Notes: a model not told the origin generated them from the letters alone. A DNA stretch of 54,239 nucleotides from Anaerolineae bacterium (GCA_003130845.1 QEXW01000151.1:1-54239); one strand, 5' to 3'. Numbered from the stretch's first letter, positions 39,743-49,362 are shown. Numbers and translations: made by a program.

Positions 39743-42073
39743 ATGAGCGCAAACACGCGTGAATGGATTCTGCTGGCCCTAGAAATCATCCTAGGGGGTG
39801 TGTACCTGGTTGTCCTACTCCTCGCCGCCCGGCGGCAAAAAGGCTGGAACTCTCCGGCTTTTTGGCTAACGGGCTATGCTCTGTTGGGACTAGCCCTGCA
39901 TACCTTGCTGGCAGCAGGCAGACACAACTGGCTGACCTGGATGGACTTCGTCAACCGCTTGCGCTTCGACCAATCAGGCGCTGTGCTGTTGGCGTTCTTC
40001 CTATTCATGGGCTTGCGCACCTCAATTTACTACATCGCTCCCAAAGGAAAACGTAACGAAGGCGACTCCCAGCGCACAGGACTGCTAAACCTTACATCTG
40101 ATAATCTGCCGTGGGGCATCGGTGGCATACTGCTTGCAAGCGCAGTCCTAGCCTACCAGAATTACACGCTCATCTTCTTTACCTGGTTGTTGTTCATGCT
40201 GATGAGCATAATCTACCTGCTGCAGGCGATGCAAAAGGCGCAACAACCTCATCAGCGCAGTTTGGTCTTTTTCTGGGCTCCAGCGCTCCTTTTATCTTTT
40301 GCCAACGAGATTGTCCTGTTTTATCAGCTCAGCCGGATTGAAGGTGATTATCTACGCGTTCTAGCACTCATCATCTTGTCGTATGTCGTGCTTGTCCATC
40401 ACTTGCCCGATGTGCAAGATTTTATTCGCCAGTTGCTTGTTTACATCCTAGCCACGTTGCTGATTATCGTTTTATACCTGGGCATGTTCTGGTTAGCCGA
40501 TTCGCTCCTGCGCGATACGCCAGGATACCAGACCATTTTCATTGGGGCAGGCGTGGCCGCCATCATCTCCATGCTCTTTGCACCCATCTTTGGGCTGATG
40601 CGCAATCTGGTCAACCGCATGTTACGCATTGAGACATACGACCCCTCGAAAACACTGCGCGAATACGCCCTTTCGATTAGCAACATCCTCGACCTAGAAC
40701 GCCTAGCCACGGTTGCCGTCGGCCTCATCATGGAATCGCTGGAAATCAAAAAAGGGATGCTCTTCTTAGTGGACCCAGAAATCGGTGAACACAACCAAAC
40801 CATTTTCCGACTGCGCGAAGTCTGGCCCCACAACGTATCGGCAGAAGCCGAAAGTGGCACAACCCCTTCACAAGGCACTGCCCGCCGCAAAAAGGGGCAC
40901 ACCATCGTCCTGGCCGAAGATAGTCCGATTTCAGCGTACTTTCGCGAACAACATTTGCCGCTGCTACAATACGATATTGACTTCAGTCCTGATTTCCTCA
41001 ACGCCTCCTTGGCAGAACGAAAATGGTTCAGCGAACTGGGCTTAGAAGCCTACGCACCCATCTTTTCCAGGGGAGAATGGATTGGTCTCTTGGCGCTTGG
41101 CCCCAAACCCCGCCGCTACACACCCGAAGACTTAAACCTACTTTCAGCCATCGCCAGCCAGACCGGTGTGGCCTTGGAAAATGCCCGCCTCTTTGACAAT
41201 CAGAAAAAACTGGCGACACAATTACGCGAAGCCTACGCATTTTTAGATAAAGCCAACCACGACTTGGCGAAACTAGAAATGACCAAGTCGAACTTCATCA
41301 GCATTGCCTCACACGAATTGCGCACTCCCCTGACCTCTATCAAAGGCTATACCGAAATGCTGTTGGAGAACCCCACCTTGAGCGATGACATCTTGCCCTT
41401 CGTCAAAGGCATTCACAAAGGCACGCTGCGCCTGCACGAAATCATGGACTCGATGTTTGATGTCGCGCAATTGGATACGCGCACACTGGACCTACAGCGC
41501 CAAGATGTGTTTGTGACCGAATTGGTGCGCTCCGTATTCCAAGAACTTTCTAAATATGCCAGCGAGCGCGAACAAGAAATGAGCCTCGATTTGCCACCCC
41601 TCCCCTCTATTAAGGCAGACCCGAACACCTTACGCAAACTCTTCCATCACCTCATTATCAACGCTATTAAATTTACACCCAACCGAGGAAAAATCACCAT
41701 CACAGGCCGCCACGTACCTGCCAACAACCGTGACCTACCAGAAGGCGGCGTAGAAATTGTGGTTGCCGATACCGGCGTAGGGGTAGACAAGAGTTATCAA
41801 GAAGTCATCTTCACCAAGTTCTACAAACCGAGCGAACTGCTCAATCGTCACTCCACCGGCAAGACCAAATTCAAAGGTTCGGGCGTGGGGCTAGGGCTGG
41901 CGCTCTCGCGAGGCATCGTCGAAGCGCACGGCGGCAAAATCTGGGTCGAAAGCCCTGGGTACGATGAAGAAAAATGTCCTGGCAGTGAATTTCACGTCAT
42001 TTTACCCCTGCGCTCGCAAGGAGAGAGCAAAACTGTGCGCATGGGCAGCGCCGTCAAACTAAAATTACAATAG
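39743..42073 (+). CDS. Membrane GAF histidine kinase
   Basis: The 776-residue protein has an N-terminal domain of about nine membrane helices (residues 10-325, resembling the 7TM or N-acetyl-like sensor domains of LytS/KdpD-type kinases), a GAF region (about 350-500), a coiled linker, the H-box FISIASHELRTPLTSIKGYTEML, and an HATPase domain (LFHHLIINAIKFTPNRGK, ADTGVGVDKSYQEVIFTKFYKP, GSGVGLGLALSR). The frame reads upstream to 39614, but the ATG at 39743 begins just before the first helix and follows a -10-like hexamer. No response regulator is adjacent. It diverges from the amylase-family gene. Confidence 0.9.
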   Translation: MSANTREWILLALEIILGGVYLVVLLLAARRQKGWNSPAFWLTGYALLGLALHTLLAAGRHNWLTWMDFVNRLRFDQSGAVLLAFFLFMGLRTSIYYIAPKGKRNEGDSQRTGLLNLTSDNLPWGIGGILLASAVLAYQNYTLIFFTWLLFMLMSIIYLLQAMQKAQQPHQRSLVFFWAPALLLSFANEIVLFYQLSRIEGDYLRVLALIILSYVVLVHHLPDVQDFIRQLLVYILATLLIIVLYLGMFWLADSLLRDTPGYQTIFIGAGVAAIISMLFAPIFGLMRNLVNRMLRIETYDPSKTLREYALSISNILDLERLATVAVGLIMESLEIKKGMLFLVDPEIGEHNQTIFRLREVWPHNVSAEAESGTTPSQGTARRKKGHTIVLAEDSPISAYFREQHLPLLQYDIDFSPDFLNASLAERKWFSELGLEAYAPIFSRGEWIGLLALGPKPRRYTPEDLNLLSAIASQTGVALENARLFDNQKKLATQLREAYAFLDKANHDLAKLEMTKSNFISIASHELRTPLTSIKGYTEMLLENPTLSDDILPFVKGIHKGTLRLHEIMDSMFDVAQLDTRTLDLQRQDVFVTELVRSVFQELSKYASEREQEMSLDLPPLPSIKADPNTLRKLFHHLIINAIKFTPNRGKITITGRHVPANNRDLPEGGVEIVVADTGVGVDKSYQEVIFTKFYKPSELLNRHSTGKTKFKGSGVGLGLALSRGIVEAHGGKIWVESPGYDEEKCPGSEFHVILPLRSQGESKTVRMGSAVKLKLQ

Positions 42074-42098
42074 GGCGAGAATTGTTCTCGCCCTATTG
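42071..42098 (+). terminator. Intrinsic terminator overlapping the kinase stop codon
   Basis: TAGGGCGAGAA and TTCTCGCCCTA (11 bp, perfect) with a TTG loop, then TTGATT. The hairpin starts with the TAG stop codon of the kinase gene. It also lies 11 bases past the 3' end of the convergent tRNA-Arg and may serve both. Confidence 0.75.
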
Positions 42099-42109
42099 AT
42101 TCGCCGAAG

Positions 42110-42181
42110 TACCCCCGCGCAGACTCGAACTGCGCTCTTTGGCTCCGGAGGCCAACGCTCTGTCCACTGAGCTACGGGGGC
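42110..42181 (-). tRNA. tRNA-Arg (anticodon CCG)
   Basis: Minus-strand cloverleaf of 72 bases: acceptor GCCCCCG/CGGGGGT (terminal G-U), D-arm GCTC/GAGC, anticodon stem TTGGC/GCCAA with loop CTCCGGA (anticodon CCG), short variable loop AGAG, T-arm CGCAG/CTGCG with loop TTCGAGT. Discriminator A; CCA is not encoded. Confidence 0.93.
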
Positions 42182-42220
42182 GTTTTGCGCAGGCCATTTT
42201 ACCACAAACTGTGGCGACGG

Positions 42221-43210
42221 TTACGTTTGTGCTCTCGCAGCAAGCTGTTTCAATTCCTCGCGATAGCGCTGAATAATCACACTATTGCCGCCTTCTTCTC
42301 CTAACTTAGCAAGTTGTTGCTTTTTATGCGCCAATTCACCAATCACCTGGTAAAACCGGCTGGTTGGCAGATAATTGCCCCTGAACACAGAAGAAATTCG
42401 TGCCAATCCTTGGCGCCAAGCAGAAGTGGCCGTTTGATAATGGCGCACCTCAATAATCCCTAACTGCACTTCTTCTTTGAGATGCTGCTTGATGTTGCGC
42501 TGTTCCAGCCAACCTGCCCAAATAATCACCCCAAACATAAAGAACACACCGAGCCAATCCAGAAACAGGCCGATAAAGCATGTCAGGTTTTCGAGCGAAG
42601 TAAACGCGGCCAGCGTATTGTGAACCGAATGCGTAAACATTGCCAGGAACCAACCGCCTAGCACAGCCAAAATTTTGACAAACCACGAGCGATTGTTGCG
42701 CGCAATCGCCAATCCCATGCCAATAAACGAGGTGTACACCGGGTGTTGCCAACCGACCAGAATGACCCGAATGCCAACCAGCGCCATGAGCCCTTCCCAG
42801 CCACCATCGGCATACCCACGCCAAATATACAGCACATTTTCCGTGGCCGCAAAGCCCAGCGCGGCAATCCCAGCATAAACGATACCATCCAAAATCGAAT
42901 CTAACTCACGCCGAAAGACCAAGAAGACCACCACCACCGCCAGGCCTTTCAAGGTCTCCTCAAAGAGGGGTGCGCTGATCGAACCGGTTGTGAGAGTGCT
43001 CAAAGCCTCAGAGCCGGTTAGGGTAAAGACGCTCATCCCAAACAAAGTATTCAGTAAATACGAACCACCCGCCGCCACCACTGCCCCCCACGCAAAAACC
43101 CCCACCAACAAAGGCAAAGGTTCTTTCTCGTAGTGGTCAAACCAATACAAAATATAAGCAAACAAAAACATCGGGATAAACCCAAAAAACAGTGCTGCTA
43201 GAAATGCCAT
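42221..43210 (-). CDS. PrsW-family membrane protease
   Basis: 329 residues, about eight helices. The family's catalytic blocks are present: SAPLFEETLKGLAVVVVF (EE), GFAATENVLYIW (ExxY/ENxxY-like), HPVYTSFIG (His), and MFTHSVHNTL (HxxxH). PrsW-type enzymes are metal-dependent intramembrane proteases related to CAAX proteases; the known one cuts an anti-sigma factor. A 45-residue soluble tail follows. The frame extends to 43312, but GGAGG six bases before the ATG at 43210 and the first helix right after it decide the start. The region 43211-43466 to the right holds no gene, only promoters for this and the next operon. Confidence 0.88.
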   Translation of the reverse strand: MAFLAALFFGFIPMFLFAYILYWFDHYEKEPLPLLVGVFAWGAVVAAGGSYLLNTLFGMSVFTLTGSEALSTLTTGSISAPLFEETLKGLAVVVVFLVFRRELDSILDGIVYAGIAALGFAATENVLYIWRGYADGGWEGLMALVGIRVILVGWQHPVYTSFIGMGLAIARNNRSWFVKILAVLGGWFLAMFTHSVHNTLAAFTSLENLTCFIGLFLDWLGVFFMFGVIIWAGWLEQRNIKQHLKEEVQLGIIEVRHYQTATSAWRQGLARISSVFRGNYLPTSRFYQVIGELAHKKQQLAKLGEEGGNSVIIQRYREELKQLAARAQT

Positions 43211-43466
43211 GCTCGCCTCCAACATTGCTCCGAATTGAGTATCTGACCCAAAAGATGTTTTCGCAAAAACCGACACCGATTGCGGCAGTCTTTCGATAGA
43301 ATCATGCTCCAAAACATCTTAGGGAAAAACGTTACTCACATTGTATTGAAGATATAGATAAAATCAACCCTGACTTTTGTTTCAGGTTCATCGCGTCCTC
43401 GCCCAATGGCTTGCTTCCACGTTTCCTTCATGCTAAACTGATATAGACTATCTCCCAGGAGAGAAC

Positions 43467-44639
43467 ATGGCCGAAAAGATTCTCATCATAGATGACGACC
43501 TAGATACCCTGCGTCTGGTCGGTCTTATGTTGCAAAAGCAAGGGTATAGCATCATGGCTGCCAGTTCTGGCCCCCAAGGGTTACAGATGGCCTTCGAAAA
43601 CCCGCCCGACTTGGTTTTGCTAGACGTTATGATGCCCGGCATGGACGGCTACGAAGTTGCCCGCCAATTGCGCGCCAACCAGCTCACGGTCAACATCCCC
43701 ATCCTGATGTTCACCGCCAAAAGCCAGCTAGATGACAAAGTCACCGGGTTCGAGGCAGGTGCCGATGACTACCTAACCAAGCCCACGCACCCTTCCGAAT
43801 TGCAAGCGCACGTCAAGGCGTTATTGGCGCGTTCTGCCAAATCCAGAGTGAACCCACCTACCGGTCCTGGCGAATCGCCCGCCTATCTCATCGGTGTTTT
43901 GGCAGCACGTGGAGGGTTAGGCGTCACCACGGTCGCCGCCAATTTAGCCATCTCCATCCAAAAGAGTCTCAACTTGTCCACCATCTTGGTGGAATTTTGC
44001 CCTGGGCAAGGCACCTTGGCCTACGACCTAAACTTATCCAAAACCAACGGGTTGGTGGAACTGCTCAACCTGCCACAAGCCGGTCAAATCACCCGCAATG
44101 CTGTCAAAGAGCGCTTGGTTTTGCATCCATCGGGCTTGGATATTCTAATTGCTTCTTCACAACCCAAAGATGGAATTTTGCAATCACGCATCGAACACTT
44201 CGAAGTGTTACTTAACCGGCTACGCTACATGGCAAAATACGTTATTGTAGATTTGGGAAGCGGCTTGAGACCGGTCAATCAAAAGATTGTCTCTGCGTTT
44301 AGCGAACTCATCGTAGTTGTCGAACCCTTTGAACACTCCCTACGCCACTCGCGCGCACTGATTGACGACTTAATCGAACTAGGGGTAGACAAAACCCGCA
44401 TTCACGTTGCGGTTAACTACCGCTTGCGCTCCGAGGCTCAACTTTCGGTGCCGCAAGTACAAGAACGCTTGAAATACAGCGCCGATGTCACATTTACCCC
44501 TGCGCCAGAACTCATGCTACAGGCTATTCGCATGCAAACCTTTGCATACCTGGTCCAGCCCGAAAGCCTGACCAACCAGCAATATACGAACCTGGCAAGG
44601 AAAATTGAAACCCGCGCACCCCGTCCGAAACCCGCCTGA
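43467..44639 (+). CDS. Receiver fused to CpaE-like MinD/ParA ATPase domain
   Basis: A typical receiver (residues 1-120; ILIIDDDLDTLR, VLLDVMMPGMDGYE, Lys in YLTKPTHP) is followed by a MinD/ParA-type domain (about 135-380). The Walker A region reads LAARGGLGVTTVAANLA where active ParA enzymes have KGGxGKT, so both lysines are gone and ATP hydrolysis is doubtful. The Walker B-like strand is YVIVDLGSGL. This resembles CpaE, a pilus-localising protein with an atypical receiver, but no pilus genes are adjacent. AGGAGAG precedes the ATG; the gene overlaps the sirtuin gene by one base. Confidence 0.88.
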   Translation: MAEKILIIDDDLDTLRLVGLMLQKQGYSIMAASSGPQGLQMAFENPPDLVLLDVMMPGMDGYEVARQLRANQLTVNIPILMFTAKSQLDDKVTGFEAGADDYLTKPTHPSELQAHVKALLARSAKSRVNPPTGPGESPAYLIGVLAARGGLGVTTVAANLAISIQKSLNLSTILVEFCPGQGTLAYDLNLSKTNGLVELLNLPQAGQITRNAVKERLVLHPSGLDILIASSQPKDGILQSRIEHFEVLLNRLRYMAKYVIVDLGSGLRPVNQKIVSAFSELIVVVEPFEHSLRHSRALIDDLIELGVDKTRIHVAVNYRLRSEAQLSVPQVQERLKYSADVTFTPAPELMLQAIRMQTFAYLVQPESLTNQQYTNLARKIETRAPRPKPA

Positions 44640-45415
44640 TGCAAACCTTTTCCGGCCAAACCCTGGAATTAATCGAATACGCCGCCGAGCTACTTGCCAA
44701 AGCCCGCCACGCCGTCGTCCTCAGCGGGGCGGGGCTTTCCACCCCTTCTGGCATTCCTGACTTTCGGTCTGAAGGTACAGGATTATGGTCGCGCGATGAA
44801 CCGCTCGAAGTCGCTTCGCTGACCACCTTTCGCACCGCGCCAGAACAATTTTTTCGCTGGTTCCATCCCCTTGCCAGCCAAATTTTTAACGCCCAGCCCA
44901 ACCCCGGGCACCTAACCCTGGCAGAACTGGAAGAAAAAGGTCGCATTCAGGCCATCATCACCCAAAACATTGACATGCTCCATCAGAAAGCCGGTTCACG
45001 ACATGTCATTGAAATGCATGGCACCCTGCGCACACTTTCCTGCACGCAGTGCTACCAGCAACAGCGGTACGAAAATTACCTGCCGGCCTTCTTAACCCAT
45101 GGCACCATCCCCCGCTGTCCACACTGTGGCGCCATCCTCAAACCAGATGTCATTCTGTTCGGCGAGCAACTACCGCAAAAAGCCTGGTATGAAGCGCAGC
45201 TCGAAGCCAGACGCTGTGACCTGATGATGGTCGTCGGCTCCTCATTGGAAGTCTTACCTGTGGCCAGCCTACCCATGCAAGCCATAGATAGGGGCGCTCA
45301 CTTAATCATCATCAACAACAGCATCACTTACCTGAATGTCCGCGCAGATGTCGTCTTACAAGAAGACGCAGCGCTCGTTCTTCCTGCCATTTCTAAACGA
45401 GTTCAATATGCTTGA
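44639..45415 (+). CDS. cobB: Sirtuin NAD-dependent protein deacylase
   Basis: 258 residues with all sirtuin motifs: GAGLSTPSGIPDFRS, TQNIDMLHQKAGS, the catalytic His in IEMHGTL, a zinc ribbon with CTQC and CPHC, KPDVILFGEQLP and VVGSSLEVLPVASLP. It removes acyl groups from lysines using NAD. The ATG shares its A with the stop of the receiver-CpaE gene, and the next gene starts inside the sirtuin end, so all three are cotranslated. A role in regulating the kinase or ATPase partners by deacylation is possible but is inference. Confidence 0.95.
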   Translation: MQTFSGQTLELIEYAAELLAKARHAVVLSGAGLSTPSGIPDFRSEGTGLWSRDEPLEVASLTTFRTAPEQFFRWFHPLASQIFNAQPNPGHLTLAELEEKGRIQAIITQNIDMLHQKAGSRHVIEMHGTLRTLSCTQCYQQQRYENYLPAFLTHGTIPRCPHCGAILKPDVILFGEQLPQKAWYEAQLEARRCDLMMVVGSSLEVLPVASLPMQAIDRGAHLIIINNSITYLNVRADVVLQEDAALVLPAISKRVQYA

Positions 45416-46583
45416 AAACTATCCCAAACGCCTCGAACGCTACAAACGGCTTATCGAAATTTCTCGCGATTTGGCTTCCACGCTAGAGCTGGATTCTCTG
45501 CTCAATCGCATCATTCACGCCGCGCGCGACATCACCGAAGCGGAAGCCGCCTCCATCTTGCTCTACGATGATGCAGCACGAGAACTCTACTTTCAAGCCG
45601 CCACCAACCCCGACCCGATGATGCGCGGCATGGTCATCCCAATGGATAGCATTGCCGGGTGGATTGTCATTCATCGCGAACCGGTGCGCATTAGCGATGT
45701 GCGCAAAGACAATCGCTACTTCAAAAACGTTGCGCAAACGCTCAGTTTCACCACCAAATCGCTGATGGGGGTTCCACTCATCACCAAAGAAAAAGTGGTG
45801 GGCGTGTTAGAAGTGCTAAATAAATCAAACGGTGACTTCACTGAAACTGATGAAGACATGCTCACCGTGTTAGGTGCCCAAGCCGCCGTTGCCATCGAGA
45901 ACACGCGCTTATTCCAACAATCCGACTTAATTGCTGAATTTGTCCACGAACTGCGCACCCCACTCGCTTCGCTCAGTACAGCCACGTATTTGTTGCTACG
46001 CCCAGAAATTTCGCGCGAACAGGCGGAACAAATTATCACAAACATCCATCAAGAAACCATCCGACTCAACGCACTGGCCTCCTCGTTTCTCGACCTGGCT
46101 CGCCTTGAATCGGGGCGCGTACAATTCAATAAATCCAGCTTTCCATTCCGCCCGTTATGCGAGGAGTGCAAGGGTGTACTTGGCTCGAAAGCAGAAGAAA
46201 ATCACATCACCATTGAAATCAACATCCCCGAAGACTTGCCGATTGTAACCGGCGACCGCGACAAACTGAAACAAGTCTTGATGAATCTGGTGAGCAACGC
46301 CATTAAATACAACCGTTCCAACGGCCGCGTGACGATTACAGCCGATGCCAAAGACAAAGAATGGTTTTTCTCCGTTTCTGATACTGGGTACGGCATTCCT
46401 GAAGATGCGTTGCCGAATTTATTCCAGAAATTCTACCGAGTCAAAGGCCTAGAGACCAAGGCCACCGGCACCGGGCTGGGGTTATCCATCTGCAAACAGA
46501 TTGTGCAAGGACATGGCGGACGAATTGAAGTGCGCAGCAAAGTAGGCGAAGGCACTACATTTAGCGTGTACATCCCCCGCTAA
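45408..46583 (+). CDS. GAF-domain histidine kinase
   Basis: 391 residues: an N-terminal helix, a GAF domain (about 15-170; ITEAEAASILLYDDAARELYF, IAGWIVIHREPVRI, GVPLITKEKVVGVLEVLNK), a H-box (LIAEFVHELRTPLASLSTATYLLL) and an HATPase domain (LMNLVSNAIKYNRSNGR, VSDTGYGIPEDALPNLFQKFYR, GTGLGLSICKQIVQGHGG). It is soluble. The ATG at 45408 overlaps the stop of the sirtuin gene (ATGCTTGA). It is the third gene of the operon and may phosphorylate the receiver of the first gene. Confidence 0.93.
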   Translation: MLENYPKRLERYKRLIEISRDLASTLELDSLLNRIIHAARDITEAEAASILLYDDAARELYFQAATNPDPMMRGMVIPMDSIAGWIVIHREPVRISDVRKDNRYFKNVAQTLSFTTKSLMGVPLITKEKVVGVLEVLNKSNGDFTETDEDMLTVLGAQAAVAIENTRLFQQSDLIAEFVHELRTPLASLSTATYLLLRPEISREQAEQIITNIHQETIRLNALASSFLDLARLESGRVQFNKSSFPFRPLCEECKGVLGSKAEENHITIEINIPEDLPIVTGDRDKLKQVLMNLVSNAIKYNRSNGRVTITADAKDKEWFFSVSDTGYGIPEDALPNLFQKFYRVKGLETKATGTGLGLSICKQIVQGHGGRIEVRSKVGEGTTFSVYIPR

Positions 46584-46596
46584 CTGCACCAATACG

Positions 46597-47556
46597 TTAT
46601 TCAGGCCGCAGCAACACCTTCAACATCCCCCGTTCTTCGGCCTGCGCAAAGGCTTGCAAACCTTCCTTCAAGCCAAATTGCGCCGCAATCAAGACGGTTG
46701 GGTCTACCTCTTTCTTTTCCAACAGGCGCAAGGCCGGGGCAAACGGGCCACAGCGCGAACCCAGCAAGGTGATTTCATCTACAACCAGGGGTGAAAGGTT
46801 CAACGTCAACGCACCCTTGTAGGTACTCTTCAAAACAAACGTACCACGCGGTCGCACAGCTTTGCGTGCCAAGTCAAACCCAGAAGGCGAACCCGTTGCT
46901 TCCACCACCACATCATACCGCCACGCCTGGACCTGTTCCTCTTCGATAACGCGAATGCCACGCGCCGCAAGCAACTGCTTCTGAAGCGGATGCCGCGCCA
47001 CCACATGCAAATCAGCACCGGTCAGCGCCAGGGTTTGAGCAATCAACTGACCTAAACGCCCTGCACCGACCAATAAAATTCTATCCGTTGGCCGAATTTG
47101 CACTTGCTGTTGAATTTCTAGCGCCGCCGCAAGCGGCTCAGTAAAGACAGCCGCCTCGTCACTGACTGCATCAGGCACAGGATGCAGATTTTTTAGCGGC
47201 AGACTAACGTATTCTGCAAACACCCCATCTCGGCCGAGAATGCCTAGCACGGTGCGGTTCTCACAGTGCGTTGGTCGGCCATCTTGGCATTGCGCACATT
47301 GACCGCAGGTGACATTGATTTCTCCAACAACACGCCGTCCGAGCCATTCAGGATGCAAATCGTCAACTTGCACCACCTCGCCCACAAATTCATGTCCTAA
47401 AATACCGGTGAATGGATAATACCCCTTCACCATCTCCAGGTCTGTGCCGCACACCCCCGCCAAGCGCACCTTCACCAAGGCCTCATCGGGTCGCACCGGC
47501 AAGGGCACATCCTGACGAAAGCGCAATTGTTGATTCTCCAACCACAAGGCGTTCAT
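46597..47556 (-). CDS. Zinc-dependent medium-chain alcohol/sugar dehydrogenase
   Basis: 319 residues. The catalytic-zinc motif (GVCGTDLEMVKGYY, GHEFVGEVV), the structural-zinc cysteines (CGQCAQCQDGRPTHCEN) and a Rossmann fold (ILLVGAGRLGQLIAQTLAL) are all present. The protein lacks some loops of typical 350-residue members. Oxidation of an alcohol, threonine or sugar with NAD(P) is expected; substrate unknown. Its ATG overlaps the DUF554 stop by four bases, and it ends a three-gene leftward operon. Confidence 0.92.
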   Translation of the reverse strand: MNALWLENQQLRFRQDVPLPVRPDEALVKVRLAGVCGTDLEMVKGYYPFTGILGHEFVGEVVQVDDLHPEWLGRRVVGEINVTCGQCAQCQDGRPTHCENRTVLGILGRDGVFAEYVSLPLKNLHPVPDAVSDEAAVFTEPLAAALEIQQQVQIRPTDRILLVGAGRLGQLIAQTLALTGADLHVVARHPLQKQLLAARGIRVIEEEQVQAWRYDVVVEATGSPSGFDLARKAVRPRGTFVLKSTYKGALTLNLSPLVVDEITLLGSRCGPFAPALRLLEKKEVDPTVLIAAQFGLKEGLQAFAQAEERGMLKVLLRPE

Positions 47557-48257
47557 CGGACCAATTTCTCCACAACATAAACAATCAGCGGCGCCACGCC
47601 CAAAGCAGGCAAAAAGTTTCCTACCCGAATTTTCTTTATCTCCAACAAACTGCTCACCCCCACCCCCATCAGCAACACGCCACCGGTAGCTGTTAGTTCA
47701 CCCATCATCTGCGGCGTGACAAGCGCATTCAACTGCGCCGCCAATAAACTGATACCGCCCTGATAAATCAGAGTTGGCAGCGCCGCAAACAAAACACCAA
47801 TTCCCAAACTAGAAGCAAAAGCAATCGAAGCAAAGCCATCTAACACCGATTTAATCGCCAACGTACGATAATCCCCGGTTAACCCATCGCTAATTGAACC
47901 CAGAATAGCCATCGGGCCAATCAGATACAACAGAGAAGCGGTCATAAACCCGCGCACAAAGCGCGTCGATTCCGTTTCACCACCGCCTGCAAAACGTTGT
48001 TCCAACCACATCCCCATGCGCTTTAGACCCTCTTCAATCCCCCACCATTCGCCCAAAAGCGCACCCAACAAAAGCGCACCCAGCACAATCAGCTCATTTT
48101 CGGTATTCAAGAACATCTTAAAACCAACGGCGGTTGTAAACAACCCCATACCAGCAATCACCGTATCCTTGAGCTTACCCGAAAGCCGCGCGCCAAAGGA
48201 CAAGCCAAGCAGGCCGCCCAGAAGAATCGCAACGACGTTAATCAGCGTACCGGTCAT
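47553..48257 (-). CDS. DUF554 (YdfK-like) membrane protein
   Basis: 234 residues with about six or seven membrane helices. The opening GTLINVVAILLGGLLGLSFGARL and the KSVLDGFASIAFASSLGIGVLF and VGVSSLLEIKKIRVGNFLPAL segments are typical of DUF554/YdfK, proteins thought to transport a small molecule although no substrate is known. It overlaps its neighbours on both sides by four bases, forming an operon with a cobalamin adenosyltransferase and a dehydrogenase. Confidence 0.9.
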   Translation of the reverse strand: MTGTLINVVAILLGGLLGLSFGARLSGKLKDTVIAGMGLFTTAVGFKMFLNTENELIVLGALLLGALLGEWWGIEEGLKRMGMWLEQRFAGGGETESTRFVRGFMTASLLYLIGPMAILGSISDGLTGDYRTLAIKSVLDGFASIAFASSLGIGVLFAALPTLIYQGGISLLAAQLNALVTPQMMGELTATGGVLLMGVGVSSLLEIKKIRVGNFLPALGVAPLIVYVVEKLVR

Positions 48258-48802
48258 ACGTCTTTCGCCAGTTGGGTGGCCTGCCCCGACGATTGATTTT
48301 CCAACAACTCCAACACAAAACAGAGCGAGGAGAGTCGGTTAAGATACGCTACCAGCGCTGCATTCTCCAAGAGCTGGACATGGAATAGTTCCACCACCCG
48401 TCGTTCGGCGCGCCGCACAATGGTTCGCGCTAAGGCCAGTGCTGCACTTGCCGGTGTTTCGCCAGGTAGAATGAACTCATTGGGCAAATTCACAATCTGC
48501 TCAACGGCATCGGTTTGTTCTTCCAGCCAACGCACACGTTCAGCGTCAATTTTACGAAATTTGGCCGCATTTTCGGGCGTTGCACCGACTTCAGCCATCA
48601 GATGATACAAATCCCGCTGAATTTCGCGCAGCAGCGGGGCAACCGTTGGGGCAAGGACAAGCGACCGCGCCAGCCCAAGGGCAGCAGTAGCCTCATCCAA
48701 GGCACCCAAGGCTTCGATGCGCAAGTCAAACTTCGGCACACGGCCTTCCCCAAGCAAGCCAGTTGTGCCTTCATCTCCAGTGCGGGTATAAAAGGGGGAC
48801 AT
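48254..48802 (-). CDS. Cob(I)alamin adenosyltransferase (PduO type)
   Basis: 182 residues starting MSPFYTRTGDEGTTGLL, the ATP-binding opening of PduO-type enzymes, followed by IEALGALDEATAALGLARSL, an all-helical bundle, and the C-terminal RRAERRVVELF...LVAYLNRLSSLCFVLEL. It transfers adenosyl from ATP to reduced cobalamin, giving the B12 cofactor. The frame reads 20 codons further upstream, but the motif begins at the ATG at 48802, and a TAGAAT hexamer lies exactly seven bases before it with no Shine-Dalgarno. It is the first gene of the operon. Confidence 0.93.
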   Translation of the reverse strand: MSPFYTRTGDEGTTGLLGEGRVPKFDLRIEALGALDEATAALGLARSLVLAPTVAPLLREIQRDLYHLMAEVGATPENAAKFRKIDAERVRWLEEQTDAVEQIVNLPNEFILPGETPASAALALARTIVRRAERRVVELFHVQLLENAALVAYLNRLSSLCFVLELLENQSSGQATQLAKDV

Positions 48803-48809
48803 GCGCGTT

Positions 48810-48838
48810 ATTCTATCACAGCGTTTTCGGTTTACAAT
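48810..48838 (-). promoter_or_regulatory. Leaderless-type promoter of the adenosyltransferase operon
   Basis: On the minus strand TTGTAA, 16 bases, TAGAAT, seven bases, then the ATG at 48802. A transcript would begin at or next to the start codon. Confidence 0.55.
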
Positions 48839-48960
48839 GTGGAAAGTGACCGATTCGGACATCTCCCGACCGAAGCAGGAACAAAAGTAAAAAACTTACG
48901 TATATCTCACGCAGTTCTTAACTTTTCCCACTATCATTCTGTTCAACGTTCGGAGGAGCC

Positions 48961-49344
48961 ATGAACAAACAACCTTCCGGCAGCATCATCCCCGCGCAAG
49001 GTAATCTCTTTCGTGATTTCGCCCTGCGCACCAAACTCATCCTACGCCTAATGGCCGATGGCCGCGTCAGTTTTCTGCTCAAACTCTTGCCCATTGGCGC
49101 CATTGCGTACTTAATTTCACCGCTCGATTTCATCCCCGCAGCCCTTGCACCCATCATCGGCACCGCCGATGACATTGCTATTGTCTGGGCCGGTCTGTAC
49201 CTGTTCCTAGAAATGTGCCCGCCTAGCATCGTGCGCGAACACCTACAAGATTTGCTGAGCGGTGAGATAACAGCCAGTAAAAAACCAACCGAAGACGAGG
49301 GAGAAGTGATTGACGGCGAAGTCATAGAGACCAAAGAAAATTGA
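48961..49344 (+). CDS. YkvA-like (DUF1232) small membrane protein
   Basis: 127 residues with the DUF1232 signature AIAYLISPLDFIPAALAPIIGTADDIAIV and a second helix (AGLYLFLEMCPPSIV), then an acidic tail. Members are small membrane-associated proteins of unknown role. GGAGG four bases before the ATG supports the start. The next gene follows after 18 bases. Confidence 0.88.
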   Translation: MNKQPSGSIIPAQGNLFRDFALRTKLILRLMADGRVSFLLKLLPIGAIAYLISPLDFIPAALAPIIGTADDIAIVWAGLYLFLEMCPPSIVREHLQDLLSGEITASKKPTEDEGEVIDGEVIETKEN

Positions 49345-49362
49345 ATCAAATGAGGAAAAACT

